From contig NZ_LVEJ01000004.1 in the NCBI RefSeq assembly GCF_001648775.1, positions 49,664-113,663 of the forward strand: a stretch of 64,000 nucleotides of DNA, written 5' to 3'. Below are positions 1 to 8,692 of the stretch, piece by piece (position 1 is the first letter of the stretch; every line of letters begins with the position of its first letter). The translations under genes and the position numbers were made by a program. The notes beneath the pieces are model-generated. The model did not search any database. It was given only the letters and a program-made list of their open reading frames with translations, and was not told where the DNA came from. This DNA comes from Pseudomonas fluorescens. Its GTDB lineage: Bacteria > Pseudomonadota > Gammaproteobacteria > Pseudomonadales > Pseudomonadaceae.

Positions 1-324
1 CAGCACGATCAGCACGTCATAACGCTGCTGGGCTTCACTCAGCACACCGCGCAGATCATTGAGCTTGGCGACATTCTGCTCCAGCGCCTGCGGATCGCGA
101 TTGAGCAACAGGCGCATGGTCAGCGCGCGCAGGCGCAGCATGTCCTGACTCATCTCACCGACCGCCATGACGCTTGGCAGCCAATTGTTATCGACCTCGT
201 CGGACTGCGCGCGCATGTTCGACATTTGCAGCAAAGCGAACGCCCCGAGCGCGAACACCATCAAGGCCAACAGACCAAAACCCAGGCCGGCGCGCGGGGC
301 AATATTGAGACTACGGATACTCAT
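1..324 (-). CDS. Methyl-accepting chemotaxis protein, N-terminal part
   Basis: Reading the minus strand from ATG at 324 gives an open frame that runs off the left edge of the window (108 residues visible). It starts MSIRSLNIAPRAGLGFG, followed by a hydrophobic segment at about residues 12-33, then a helical polar stretch (MRAQSDEVDNNWLPSVMAVG). This is the usual start of a chemoreceptor: short basic cytoplasmic tail, first membrane helix, and a four-helix-bundle periplasmic sensor domain. The HAMP and signalling domains would lie outside the window, so the ligand cannot be judged. GGAACC about 8 nt before the ATG is a plausible ribosome site. A GCCGATAC box upstream suggests flagellar sigma control. 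Confidence 0.8.
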   Translation of the reverse strand, partial: MSIRSLNIAPRAGLGFGLLALMVFALGAFALLQMSNMRAQSDEVDNNWLPSVMAVGEMSQDMLRLRALTMRLLLNRDPQALEQNVAKLNDLRGVLSEAQQRYDVLIVL

Positions 325-380
325 TGCTCTGGTTCCTTCCAAAAGCGCTGCATCAACCCTGCAGCTGGTTGCTTAAGAAG

Positions 381-388
381 GTATCGGC
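381..388 (-). promoter_or_regulatory. Possible FliA (sigma-28) -10 element for the chemoreceptor gene
   Basis: On the minus strand 388-381 reads GCCGATAC, seven of eight matches to the sigma-28 -10 box GCCGATAA. It lies 57 nt before the chemoreceptor ATG. The matching -35 (TAAA-like) is weak, so this is suggestive only. Confidence 0.4.
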
Positions 389-454
389 CCGGTGAAAATT
401 TGCGTAAGACCAAAATGTGATATCAAAAGGCCTTAATACTCCGAACCGTCGGCA

Positions 455-1486
455 TTAACGATTCAGCGTGGTTTTCCCGGACTTGAGCTCCGTTCGCGGC
501 AAGATCGCCAGGAAGTTATCTCTAGCGACTTTTTTAGCAACACCTCCGGGCAGCGCATCAAGGAACGGCTTGAAGCTGTGCATCTCCTCACCGAGTTTGT
601 TGAAACGTCCTACCACGTCGGAGCCGAGCATGAAGCGTTCGGGGTATTTCTCGACCAACGCCAGCCATTCCGGGCGCGGCTTGCCCTGCTCATCCAGCAG
701 ATACGGTGTGAGCGTGCTCCATGACAGGTCAATAAACAGATTCGGATAGGCTTCCAGCATGCGGGTCAGGGTTGGCAGCAGGAACTCCAGCTGTGTTTGA
801 TGGCGATGGATTTCAGCGCTGGTCCCGGCGTGAGCCCAGATGAATCGCGTGTGCGGATGATTACGCAGCGGCTCTTCGACTTCCTTCAGGTACAGCGGGT
901 TTTTCTCACGCTTGGAGGTGATGTTGGAATGCAGCATTACCGGCAGATCGTTCTCGGCGGCCAAGTGATAGATCTTGGTCATGGCCTCGTTATTGGCGCG
1001 CGGCGTATCGCCAGACGTCAGCGCCGTGAGGTCATCATGCCGAGTGAACACCTCGCCAATGCCCTGCCACAGCCCCGGATACAAGTCGAGCATGCGCTGG
1101 ATATGCGCAGCGGAGTTTTTGTCGTTGGGGTTGAAGCCCGAGAGGAAGGGATGAAAGTACGGCCGCTGCTCGGCGCTCAGCTTTTGCACGGCGTCGGCGA
1201 CAATCACGTCGGTTGCGCTGTACCAATAGGCATCGGCGTCATCCCCGGCGTAATAACGCGGACGCTTGGGTTCGTCCTCGTGCCACTTTTTCGCCACCGG
1301 AATGCCAGAAATCATCACATGCTCGACGGAACCGTCCTTCATCGCCGTCAGCAGTTTCGCCATGCCTGCGCTTTCCTGGAAAAAATCCACGTAATGCAGG
1401 TGCGCATCGCTGTAGGTGTATTCGCGGGCGCTGGCGTTGCCGGCAAGCAGCAGAAGGCAGGCAAGACTCAAACGATACAGGGACAC
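455..1486 (-). CDS. Secreted amidohydrolase-family (TIM-barrel) metal-dependent hydrolase
   Basis: A GTG start at 1486 is preferred over the ATG at 1510. It has a GGAG ribosome site 7 nt upstream and then encodes a clean signal peptide (about residues 1-19, MSLYRLSLACLLLLAGNASA), giving 343 residues. The mature protein carries DAHLHY (metal-binding HxH at the end of the first strand), VMLHSN, FIWAHAG and MLGSDVVGR, the order of metal ligands and final Asp expected in amidohydrolase_2 enzymes. It is probably periplasmic. The substrate is unknown. It stands alone, convergent with nothing and divergent from the OsmC gene. Confidence 0.75.
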   Translation of the reverse strand: MSLYRLSLACLLLLAGNASAREYTYSDAHLHYVDFFQESAGMAKLLTAMKDGSVEHVMISGIPVAKKWHEDEPKRPRYYAGDDADAYWYSATDVIVADAVQKLSAEQRPYFHPFLSGFNPNDKNSAAHIQRMLDLYPGLWQGIGEVFTRHDDLTALTSGDTPRANNEAMTKIYHLAAENDLPVMLHSNITSKREKNPLYLKEVEEPLRNHPHTRFIWAHAGTSAEIHRHQTQLEFLLPTLTRMLEAYPNLFIDLSWSTLTPYLLDEQGKPRPEWLALVEKYPERFMLGSDVVGRFNKLGEEMHSFKPFLDALPGGVAKKVARDNFLAILPRTELKSGKTTLNR

Positions 1487-1638
1487 AAGTAATCTCCGGC
1501 AAGTAGGCATAGCCTAGACCCCGCCCTGACGACAAGGGTTCATCCCGCAGGAAAGTGGAACGCGTACCGGTGGGAATGCTCTATAACTGCAAGGTCTTGT
1601 TTGATCGAACGACTTTTCCTACTGCCTGTGAGGTTCCC

Positions 1639-2055
1639 ATGACTGTTACCGTCAATACCGTCTCTGCCGAAGGTTTTCGTCACACTGTACAGATCGATGA
1701 CCACGAATTGTTTGCCGACGTACCGAAGTCTGCTGGCGGCGAAGGCTCGGCACCTGAGCCGCACGACTACTTCGATGCCGCCCTTGGCGCCTGTAAAGCG
1801 CTGACTTTGAAGATGTACGCGAAGAAGAAAGACATCCCGTTGACCGGCGTCGGTGTCGACGTCAAACGTGACAACAGCGAAGAGCAGAAAGGCAAATACG
1901 TCCTGCACGTCACCCTCACCCTCAAAGGCGTACTGACCGACGCCCAGCGCGAGGAATTGCTGCGTGTCGCCGATCGCTGCCCGATTCACAAGCTGATGAC
2001 CACCAGCGAAGTCACCATCGAAACCCACGCCCCGCAAGGCTTCGACAGCCAGTAA
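1639..2055 (+). CDS. OsmC-family protein
   Basis: 138 residues from ATG 1639, which is preceded by TGAGG; a longer upstream reading would lack this site. The sequence has the OsmC/Ohr layout: an N-terminal strand region, DYFDAALGACKALTLKMYA with the first conserved cysteine, and VADRCPIHKLM with the second, followed by a short C-terminal strand. The two-cysteine pair is the peroxidatic/resolving pair of organic-hydroperoxide-reducing proteins of this fold. The subtype (OsmC, Ohr or YhfA-like) cannot be fixed by eye. Cytoplasmic. Confidence 0.85.
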   Translation: MTVTVNTVSAEGFRHTVQIDDHELFADVPKSAGGEGSAPEPHDYFDAALGACKALTLKMYAKKKDIPLTGVGVDVKRDNSEEQKGKYVLHVTLTLKGVLTDAQREELLRVADRCPIHKLMTTSEVTIETHAPQGFDSQ

Positions 2056-2116
2056 TCCTCCTCACGCCAGCGGCGGGTTATGCTTCTGGCATCACCCGCT
2101 CAGCCTGGAATGCCCC

Positions 2117-2983
2117 ATGGACACGCAACCTCTGATCATCCGCCCGCGCGCCGAAGACGTCGAAGGCCAGCCGATTCTGCGCCCGTTGCCATCAGCCAAA
2201 TGCCGCAGCGTTGGGCCTTTCGTGTTTTTCGACCACATGCTCGAGACGGTTTATCCGACGGGCAAGGGCATGAATATCCGACAGCACCCGCACATCGGTC
2301 TGTCGACGTTGACGTATCTGTTTGAAGGCCAGCTCCAGCACAAGGACAGCCTGGGCTCCGATCAGGTGGTCAGTGCCGGCGATGTCAGCTGGATGACCGC
2401 TGGCAGCGCGATTGCGCACGTTGAACGCACACCGGAGCCGCTGTGGGACAAGAGCTTCACGATGCACGGCTTGCAGATCTGGCTGGCCTCGCCCAAGGAT
2501 CATGAGCAAGGCCCGGGGCACTACAGCCATCACCCGGCGGCGACGTTGCCGGTCAGCGATAACCTCGGCGTACAGATCCGCATGATCGCCGGATCAGGCT
2601 TTTGCCTGGAATCGCCGGTGCCGGTGCTTTCTCCTACGTTGTATGCCGAAGTGAAGATGCAAACGGCGACCACCCTGCTGATTCCGACCGAGCATGAAGA
2701 GCGGGCGGTGTATGTGTTGAGTGGGGACGCACAGTTGAATGGCGAAGCGATTGAGCCGCACGCGCTGGTGGTGTTGCCGGCTGGCGAAGAGATGAGTCTG
2801 TTTGCCGAAAGTGATGTGCACGCGGTGGTGTTCGGTGGCGCAGCGCTGGACGGGCCTCGGCGGATCAACTGGAATTTTGTCGCGAGCGATCCGGCGGCGA
2901 TCGATGAGGCGCGGCGCAAGTGGGCGGCCGGGGATTGGCCGACGGTGCCGGGGGAAGTTGAGCGGATTGAATTGCCGCGTTAA
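2117..2983 (+). CDS. Pirin family protein
   Basis: 288 residues, ATG preceded by GGAATGCCCC. The N-terminal cupin carries the pirin metal motif: RQHPHIGLSTLTYLFEG (two His) and, about 45 residues later, AIAHVERTPE (His and Glu). The C-terminal cupin (about residues 180-270) contains YVLSGDAQLNG and VVLPAGEEM. Bacterial pirins are cytoplasmic iron-binding bicupins; some are quercetinases and some modulate metabolism through protein contacts. Nothing here decides between these. The length is usual for the family. It follows the OsmC gene after 61 bases and could share its transcript. Confidence 0.88.
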   Translation: MDTQPLIIRPRAEDVEGQPILRPLPSAKCRSVGPFVFFDHMLETVYPTGKGMNIRQHPHIGLSTLTYLFEGQLQHKDSLGSDQVVSAGDVSWMTAGSAIAHVERTPEPLWDKSFTMHGLQIWLASPKDHEQGPGHYSHHPAATLPVSDNLGVQIRMIAGSGFCLESPVPVLSPTLYAEVKMQTATTLLIPTEHEERAVYVLSGDAQLNGEAIEPHALVVLPAGEEMSLFAESDVHAVVFGGAALDGPRRINWNFVASDPAAIDEARRKWAAGDWPTVPGEVERIELPR

Positions 2984-2990
2984 GCCTTGA

Positions 2991-3307
2991 CCCTCACCCC
3001 AGCCCTCTCCCAGAGGGAGAGGGAGCCGACCGAGGTGTCTTGCGTCATACGCCGACCTGAAAGACCTTATCGATTATGGATTCGGTAATGCCCTGGCAGG
3101 TCGCGCATTGGTCGAGCGCCCACCATCAGCACCCTCACCCCAGCCCTCTCCCGGAGGGAGAGGGGGCCGACCGAGGTGTTTTGCGTCATACATCGACCTG
3201 AAAAATCTTGGCGATTATGGATTCAGCACAGCCCTTTCAGGTCGGCGTTACCCTCAAGCACCCCCCAATCGGTCCCCTCTCCCTCTGGGAGAGGGTTAGG
3301 GTGAGGG
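2991..3307. repeat. MITE-like repeat cluster (CCCTCACCCCAGCCCTCTCCC family)
   Basis: This covers most of the 358-base gap between pirin and dienelactone hydrolase. A half copy (about 2991-3110) is followed by a full copy (about 3132-3307). The full copy has inverted ends, CCCTCACCCCAGCCCTCTCC at the left and GGAGAGGGTTAGGGTGAGGG at the right. Between the ends lies a conserved inner part (CCGACCGAGGTGT...GATTATGGATTC). Each end also contains a short hairpin (CTCTCCCGGAGGGAGAG). Related copies lie at 24001, 37366 and 45281. Confidence 0.75.
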
Positions 3308-3341
3308 GCTTTTGGCTCTTCAGGCTTTTGATTTTCAGGCT

Positions 3342-4070
3342 TCAGCTCTTAAACACTTCATCCAGCAAATCATGCATCGACTTGAACGCGCGCTTGGCGG
3401 TTTTCTCGTCGTACATCATTTTGCCCGGCACATTGGCATGCGGATCAGTAAACGAGTGCACTGCACCGCCATAGCTCAGCAACTGCCAATCGACCTTCGC
3501 CGCATTCATCTCGTCTTCGAACGCTGGCAACTGCTCTTTCGGCACCAACGGATCGGAAGCACCGTGCAACACTAGCACCGAGCCCTTGATGTTCTGCGCA
3601 TCGGCCGGGTTCGGCGAATCCAGCGTGCCGTGGAACGACACCGCCGCCTTCACCGGCGCGCCAGTACGCGCCAGGTCCAGCGCACAGCAACCGCCGAAAC
3701 AGAACCCAAACACTGCCAGCTTCGACGTATCGACTGCGGCTTCGCCCTGCTTCTGCAACTGCTCGAACGCCGCCTGCATACGCGTACGCAGCAGTGCGCG
3801 GTCATTCTTCAGCGGCATCATCGCCGCGCCGGCCTGATCAGCGTTCTGCGGACGCACAGCCTGACCGTAAACGTCAGCAATCAACACCACGTAACCCTTG
3901 GCCGCCACCGATTTGGCGATCTCTTCGGCACCGGCACTGACGCCCATCCAGTTCGGCGCCATCAACAAACCCGGAAGTGCACCCTTGTGCTCGGCGTCGA
4001 ACGCCAGACGACCTTCATAAGGTTGGCCGTCAATCTGATAGACCACGGAACGTACAGTGACTTGGCTCAT
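3342..4070 (-). CDS. Dienelactone hydrolase family protein
   Basis: The start is ATG 4070 (MSQVTVRSVVYQIDG), behind AGGAGTCAGAA, giving 242 residues. It is an alpha/beta hydrolase with the dienelactone-hydrolase triad. The nucleophile is Cys in FGFCFGGCCALD (GxCxGG, where most alpha/beta hydrolases have Ser), with Asp in HGASDPLVP and His in GAVHSFTDP. Such enzymes hydrolyse lactones or esters in the cytoplasm; there is no neighbouring catechol gene cluster, so the natural substrate is open. Confidence 0.88.
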   Translation of the reverse strand: MSQVTVRSVVYQIDGQPYEGRLAFDAEHKGALPGLLMAPNWMGVSAGAEEIAKSVAAKGYVVLIADVYGQAVRPQNADQAGAAMMPLKNDRALLRTRMQAAFEQLQKQGEAAVDTSKLAVFGFCFGGCCALDLARTGAPVKAAVSFHGTLDSPNPADAQNIKGSVLVLHGASDPLVPKEQLPAFEDEMNAAKVDWQLLSYGGAVHSFTDPHANVPGKMMYDEKTAKRAFKSMHDLLDEVFKS

Positions 4071-4103
4071 TTCTGACTCCTGATTTGTTAAACACCAGAA
4101 TGA

Positions 4104-4127
4104 AAAAACCCGCCGAAGCGGGTTTTT
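4104..4127 (-). terminator. Rho-independent terminator of htpG
   Basis: Stem AAAAACCCGC / GCGGGTTTTT with a CGAA loop, just after the htpG stop on the minus strand. The flanking A and T runs make it able to act both ways. Confidence 0.85.
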
Positions 4128-4138
4128 CTGCAACTTGG

Positions 4139-6043
4139 TTAAACCGACAGTTCAACCAGCAGCTTGTTCAGACGGCGCACATAGGCGGCCGGATCCTTCA
4201 AGCTGTCGCCGGCAGCCAAAGCTGCCTGATCGAAGAGGATGTGCGACATGTCGCCAAAACGCTCTTCGCTCTGCTCGCCATCGAGTTTCTCGATCAGCGG
4301 GTGGCTCGGGTTGAATTCGAAGATCGGCTTCGAGTCCGGCACTTTCTGCCCGCTGGCTTCGAGGATCTGACGCATTTGCAGACCCAGATCCTGTTCCCCG
4401 ATGGCCAGGATGGCCGGCGAATCGGTCAGACGATGGGAGACGCGGACTTCAGCCACGGAATCGCCCAGTGCGGTTTTCAGACGTTCGACCAGACCTTCTT
4501 TGGACTTGGCGACTTCTTCTGCGGCTTTCTTGTCCTCTTCCGAGTCCAGATTGCCCAGATCGAGGTCACCGCGTGCCACGTCGACAAACGTCTTGCCGTC
4601 GAATTCGCTGAGGTAGCTCATCAGCCACTCATCGATGCGGTCGGTCAGCAGCAGCACTTCGATGCCTTTCTTGCGGAAGACTTCCAGGTGCGGGCTGTTC
4701 TTGACCTGCGCGTAGGTTTCGCCGGTGAGGTAGTAGATCTTGTCCTGACCTTCCTTGGCGCGTGCCAGGTAGTCGGCCAGACCGACGATCTGCTCGCCGT
4801 CGTCGCCATTGGTCGATGCGAAACGCAGCAGACCGGCAATTTTCTCTTTGTTGGCGAAGTCTTCTGCCGGGCCTTCTTTCATGACCTGACCGAAGTTCTT
4901 CCAGAAACCTTTGTATTGCTCAGGCTCGTTTTTCGCCAGTTTTTCCAGCATGTCGAGCACGCGCTTGGTCAGCGCGGTTTTCATCGAATCGATGATCGGG
5001 TCTTTCTGCAGGATTTCACGCGACACGTTCAGCGACAGGTCGTTGGAATCGACCACGCCTTTGATGAAGCGCAGGTACAGCGGCAGGAACGACTCGGCCT
5101 GATCCATGACGAACACGCGTTGCACGTACAGCTTCAAGCCTTTCGGCGCTTCACGCTGGTACAGGTCGAACGGCGCGCGGGCCGGCACGTACAGCAGCGA
5201 GCTGTATTCGAGCTTGCCTTCGACTTTGTTGTGGCTCCAGGCCAGCGGGTTTTCAAAGTCGTGGGCGATGTGCTTGTAGAACTCCTGGTATTCCTCGTCC
5301 TTCACCTCAGTGCGCGGACGGGTCCACAGGGCGCTGGCGCGGTTGACGGTTTCCCACTCAACGGCCGGGGCCTCTTCGCCTTCGGCAGCAGCCGCTTCTT
5401 TCGGCAGCTCGATCGGCAAAGCGATGTGGTCGGAATACTTCTTGATGATGTTGCGCAGACGCCAGCCATCAGCGAACTCGTCTTCTGCAGCCTTGAGGTG
5501 CAGGACGATACGGGTGCCGCGCTCTGGCTTGTCGATGGTGGCGACTTCGAACTCGCCCTCGCCTTTCGAAGACCAATGCACGCCTTCGCTGGCAGGGGTG
5601 CCGGCGCGACGGGAGTACACGTCAACCTGGTCAGCAACGATGAAGGCGGAGTAGAAGCCCACACCGAACTGGCCGATCAGGTGCGAATCTTTCTTCTGAT
5701 CGCCCGAGAGATTCTTCATGAAATCGGCGGTACCGGATTTGGCGATGGTCCCCAGGTGGGTGATCACATCGTCACGGTTCATGCCGATACCGTTGTCTTC
5801 GAGGGTGACGGTCTTGGCGTCCTTGTCGAAGCTCACACGGATTTTCAGGTCAGCGCCACCTTCGAGCAACTCTGGCTTGGCCAGGGCTTCGAAGCGCAGC
5901 TTGTCGACAGCGTCAGAGGCGTTCGAGATCAATTCGCGAAGGAAAATTTCCTTGTTGGAATACAGCGAATGGATCATGAGGTGCAGCAGCTGCTTTACCT
6001 CGGTCTGGAAGCCCAGGGTTTCCTTTTGAGTTTCCACACTCAT
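4139..6043 (-). CDS. htpG: Chaperone protein HtpG (Hsp90)
   Basis: 634 residues from ATG 6043 ([13 protein letters not shown]). Upstream in-frame ATG 6049 is too close (4 nt) to the GGAG at 6057-6054, while 6043 has 10 nt spacing and matches the family start. The GHKL ATPase motifs are present in order: [31 protein letters not shown] and GTRIVLHLK. The middle domain has [10 protein letters not shown] and a normal C-terminal dimerisation region follows. It is the cytosolic ATP-dependent chaperone of the heat-shock response. It is transcribed alone from a probable sigma-32 promoter and ends at a strong hairpin. Confidence 0.98.
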   Translation of the reverse strand: MSVETQKETLGFQTEVKQLLHLMIHSLYSNKEIFLRELISNASDAVDKLRFEALAKPELLEGGADLKIRVSFDKDAKTVTLEDNGIGMNRDDVITHLGTIAKSGTADFMKNLSGDQKKDSHLIGQFGVGFYSAFIVADQVDVYSRRAGTPASEGVHWSSKGEGEFEVATIDKPERGTRIVLHLKAAEDEFADGWRLRNIIKKYSDHIALPIELPKEAAAAEGEEAPAVEWETVNRASALWTRPRTEVKDEEYQEFYKHIAHDFENPLAWSHNKVEGKLEYSSLLYVPARAPFDLYQREAPKGLKLYVQRVFVMDQAESFLPLYLRFIKGVVDSNDLSLNVSREILQKDPIIDSMKTALTKRVLDMLEKLAKNEPEQYKGFWKNFGQVMKEGPAEDFANKEKIAGLLRFASTNGDDGEQIVGLADYLARAKEGQDKIYYLTGETYAQVKNSPHLEVFRKKGIEVLLLTDRIDEWLMSYLSEFDGKTFVDVARGDLDLGNLDSEEDKKAAEEVAKSKEGLVERLKTALGDSVAEVRVSHRLTDSPAILAIGEQDLGLQMRQILEASGQKVPDSKPIFEFNPSHPLIEKLDGEQSEERFGDMSHILFDQAALAAGDSLKDPAAYVRRLNKLLVELSV

Positions 6044-6110
6044 GGTCATCAAACTCCAATCAGATGGCAGTGGCCGCGACCCAAATGGTCGGCGGCGGGT
6101 TGTCTTGTGA

Positions 6111-6137
6111 GTTTGGGGCGCTGTTCAGGATTTCAAG
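6111..6137 (-). promoter_or_regulatory. Probable sigma-32 heat-shock promoter of htpG
   Basis: On the minus strand CTTGAAA (6137-6131), a 12-nt spacer, then CCCCAAAC (6118-6111). The sigma-32 consensus is CTTGAAA and CCCCATNT with 11-16 nt between. It overlaps the last codons of the upstream thioesterase gene and would give a leader of about 60 nt to htpG. Confidence 0.7.
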
Positions 6138-6577
6138 GGCTCATCGATTTTGAAGTGCGCACGCGCGGTGGCAATCGGTTCGCTTTCGGTACTTTGCCAG
6201 GCAGTGATCGCGACGTTGGCGACGCGCCGGCCCTGGCGGCAGACCTGACACTTGGCCCAGGTATCGCGGAACTGCCCGGCGCGCAGGTAATCGAGAGAGA
6301 AGTCGATGATCTTCGGCACCCCCGGTGCACCGGTGAAGATCAACAGATGCAGGGCCGCTGCCAGCTCCATGAAGCCGGCAATCACTCCGCCATGAATCGC
6401 CGGCAATAAAGGGTTACCAATGTTGTCTTTGTTCGCCGGCAGCTTGAACAGCAGTTCATCGCCGACTCGCGAACACTCGATGCCAATCAGCCCGGCGTAG
6501 GGGATCAACTGCAGCAGCGGCGCGTAATCGCCCTGCGCGTGCGCCTTGAGCAATTGCTGTTTGAGGTCATCGCTCAT
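6125..6577 (-). CDS. PaaI-family (hotdog) thioesterase, second of a tandem pair
   Basis: 150 residues. Hotdog-fold thioesterase with the AIHGGVIAGFMELAAALHLL segment (HGG motif followed by the central helix) and the FSLDYLRAG strand typical of PaaI/YbgC-like acyl-CoA thioesterases. Its start overlaps the stop of the preceding thioesterase gene by four bases, so the two are translationally coupled and probably form a heteromeric or paralogous pair. The substrate is unknown. Confidence 0.82.
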   Translation of the reverse strand: MSDDLKQQLLKAHAQGDYAPLLQLIPYAGLIGIECSRVGDELLFKLPANKDNIGNPLLPAIHGGVIAGFMELAAALHLLIFTGAPGVPKIIDFSLDYLRAGQFRDTWAKCQVCRQGRRVANVAITAWQSTESEPIATARAHFKIDEPLKS

Positions 6578-7050
6578 TGCCCTTCTCCCTTGATTGCGCC
6601 GCCGAAACCTTTGGTGCCTTTAAGGCCTTTGCCCATGCGCATGAACGTACCGACCACATGGGCGATCGGCTGCTCGGGATCATCCTGATAAGCAAAACCG
6701 CGGGCGAAGATCACGTCCGTGGTCACTCGGTAGCACTGAGCGAAGCCGTAGACGTCTTTGTCAGGTTCGGCGGCGTGCATGTAGTCGATGCGCAGATCGA
6801 GGGTCGGACACACTTCGAATTCCGGCAAAACGCACAGGGTCGACATCCCGCAGGCCGTGTCCATCAGCGAAGTAATTGCACCACCGTGGATGACGCCGGT
6901 CTGCGGGTTACCAACGATTTTCTGGCTATACGGAAGGATCACGGTGAGCCCTTCGCTGGAGGCGCTGTGCACCGTTAAACCAAGGACCTGACAGTGGCGC
7001 AACGCTGATAGAAAGCGCGTCGCGCGCTCAAAAACGGGGTTTTCGGCCAT
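6574..7050 (-). CDS. PaaI-family (hotdog) thioesterase, first of a tandem pair
   Basis: ATG 7050 (MAENPVFERATRFLSALRH) is chosen over a far upstream alternative because it follows a GAGAG site and fits the family; 158 residues. It contains TGVIHGGAITSLMDTACGMS, with the HGG turn and the acidic Asp of the catalytic helix, and LDLRIDYMHAAEPDK. The second gene of the pair has Glu in the equivalent helix. The pair probably cleaves acyl-CoA thioesters in the cytoplasm. Confidence 0.82.
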   Translation of the reverse strand: MAENPVFERATRFLSALRHCQVLGLTVHSASSEGLTVILPYSQKIVGNPQTGVIHGGAITSLMDTACGMSTLCVLPEFEVCPTLDLRIDYMHAAEPDKDVYGFAQCYRVTTDVIFARGFAYQDDPEQPIAHVVGTFMRMGKGLKGTKGFGGAIKGEGQ

Positions 7051-7208
7051 TTGATAATTACTCTCGTTAGAGCCCTTTGCCAGTAGTAAGGAATACAGCA
7101 AAAGTTCCGCTTAAAAACAAACTTATATATCTGAAAGAAATGAGGAACTTAACCCTCAGCGCCAAGCTCTTAAGGCCAGTAGTTATTTTCCATAAGGAGA
7201 AACACCCC

Positions 7209-7445
7209 ATGCGTAAGACTTTAGCTATTGCCTTGATGTTGACCGCTTCCCTCGGTCTCGCTGCCTGCGATAAAAAATCCGAGGACAAAGCTCAAGATGC
7301 CAACCAACATGCTGAACAAGCTCAGCAAGACATGAACAAAGCTCAGGATAAAGTGAACGACGCTGCGAAAGAAAACGCCGAAGCTGCCAAAGCTCAGGCT
7401 GAATCGAACGCCGCCGCGCAAGAAGAAGCTGCCAAGAAGCAATAA
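7209..7445 (+). CDS. Small alanine/lysine-rich lipoprotein
   Basis: 78 residues from ATG 7209 with AAGGAGA upstream. Signal peptide MRKTLAIALMLTASLG ends in a lipobox LAAC with the lipidated Cys at residue 20. The mature part is a single charged helix rich in Ala, Lys, Gln and Asn (AEQAQQDMNKAQDKVNDAAK), predicted to be coiled-coil like, comparable in composition to Lpp- or YgdI-type small envelope lipoproteins. It has an Asp at +2 after Cys, which in enterobacteria disfavours outer-membrane sorting; this rule is weaker in Pseudomonas. A strong terminator follows. Confidence 0.8.
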   Translation: MRKTLAIALMLTASLGLAACDKKSEDKAQDANQHAEQAQQDMNKAQDKVNDAAKENAEAAKAQAESNAAAQEEAAKKQ

Positions 7446-7464
7446 TTCGCTTTTTGCTGCAGAA

Positions 7465-7497
7465 AAAAGAAAACCCGCCAAGTGCGGGTTTTCTTTT
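7465..7497 (+). terminator. Rho-independent terminator of the lipoprotein gene
   Basis: Perfect 14-bp stem AAAAGAAAACCCGC / GCGGGTTTTCTTTT with a five-base loop. It is placed to stop the lipoprotein transcript and also the MAPEG/DUF599 transcript from the other side. Confidence 0.85.
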
Positions 7498-7523
7498 GCC
7501 TGTCATTTAGCGTCACGCCTGAA

Positions 7524-7925
7524 TTAGAGCAAGACAGTTCTAAAAGTCGGACTAATCATCAGCAACAGCGAACACACTAAGCCAACTAGCCAGACCAGAC
7601 TGCGCAGCTTGGGCAAATCGGCCAGGTAGAACCATAAGTAGAGGATCCGCGCGATCACAAAAATGATCGCCAATGTATCGATCAACCAGCCTGCTGTTTG
7701 GGTGGTGTGCGCCATCAACACGCCCACGGCAAATAATATGAACGCTTCGATGCTGTTCTGATGCGCTGCCAGCGCCCGTGCGCCGTAGCCGGTCAGTTGC
7801 GCCTGTTGCTGGCGCGGCAGGTGATTGTTGTAACCACCCTGCTCTTTCATCGCCTTGCCGACCGGCATACGCGCGATGTAGATCAACAATGCACTGATAA
7901 ACACACACCAGAACGGAATACTCAT
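7524..7925 (-). CDS. MAPEG family membrane protein
   Basis: 133 residues from ATG 7925, overlapping the stop of the DUF599 gene by four bases. It has four hydrophobic helices with the MAPEG signature RALAAHQNSIEAFILFAVGVLMA in the second helix region and RILYLWFYL in the third. MAPEG proteins are small inner-membrane trimers related to glutathione transferases; many bacterial members have no known substrate. It is coupled to the DUF599 gene, so the two probably act in the same membrane. Confidence 0.82.
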   Translation of the reverse strand: MSIPFWCVFISALLIYIARMPVGKAMKEQGGYNNHLPRQQQAQLTGYGARALAAHQNSIEAFILFAVGVLMAHTTQTAGWLIDTLAIIFVIARILYLWFYLADLPKLRSLVWLVGLVCSLLLMISPTFRTVLL

Positions 7926-8662
7926 CAAGCAGCCTCTTTGTTCGCCTCAGGGATCGGCGCCTCTGTAGGGGTATAGACCATTACATCGAGAACGTCGGAA
8001 TGAAACTCGCGTCGATACAGAACCAATACCACGCCGGCGCTCATCAACATGAACAGCCACGGGCTGACGAACCACGCCAGCATGGTCATGCCGAAGTAAT
8101 AGGAGCGCAAACCGAAGTTGAACTGGTTGGCCGCCATCGATATCACCCGCGCCGCCCGTGCAGCGAACGCCTTGCGCTCCTGTTCGGAGACATGGCGCTC
8201 ACCGATCATCGGCGCCGAACCGACCAGCACCGCCGCGAAGTTGTACTGGCGCATGCACCAACTGAAAGTGAAGAACGCGTAGACGAACACCATCGCCAGG
8301 CAAAGCAGCTTGATCTCCGACATGCCCTGCGAGGCTTGTTGCACCATCGGAATGTCTGCCAGCAACGACACCGCCCGCTCCGATGCGCCGAGCACAGTGA
8401 GAATGCCAGCAAGGATGATCAGCGTGCTGGAGGCGAAGAACGAAGCGTTGCGCTCCAGGTTGCCGATCACACTGGCGTCGGCGATGCGGTTATCACGCAG
8501 CAGCATGCGGCGCATCCAGTCTTCGCGGTACAGGTGCAGCACGCTGGCCAGGCACGCGGTATCGCGGCCCTTCCAGGAGGCATAACGGGTATAACCGCCC
8601 CAGCAGATGACAAACCAGATGGCGGCGAGCAGGTGGATCAGATTGGCTTGGATGAACGACAT
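7925..8662 (-). CDS. DUF599 domain-containing membrane protein
   Basis: 245 residues with about five hydrophobic helices. The start MSFIQANLIHLLAAIWFVICWGGY, the TASWKGR-like turn (RYASWKGRDTACL), HLYREDWMRRML and GNLERNASFFASSTL are typical of the DUF599 family, a group of unknown function in proteobacteria. AAGGAATTGC precedes the ATG. It forms a two-gene unit with the MAPEG gene. Confidence 0.78.
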   Translation of the reverse strand: MSFIQANLIHLLAAIWFVICWGGYTRYASWKGRDTACLASVLHLYREDWMRRMLLRDNRIADASVIGNLERNASFFASSTLIILAGILTVLGASERAVSLLADIPMVQQASQGMSEIKLLCLAMVFVYAFFTFSWCMRQYNFAAVLVGSAPMIGERHVSEQERKAFAARAARVISMAANQFNFGLRSYYFGMTMLAWFVSPWLFMLMSAGVVLVLYRREFHSDVLDVMVYTPTEAPIPEANKEAA

Positions 8663-8692
8663 GCAATTCCTTGTGGAGTATGGATGCTACCT

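Noticed and set aside
3108..3474. Short frames in the repeat cluster after pirin
   Set aside because: They translate the MITE-like repeats (PSPQPSPGGRG type) and are not genes.
4085..6409. 774-residue plus-strand open frame opposite htpG
   Set aside because: Antisense shadow of htpG and the thioesterase; composition is that of a reversed reading, with no recognisable domain.
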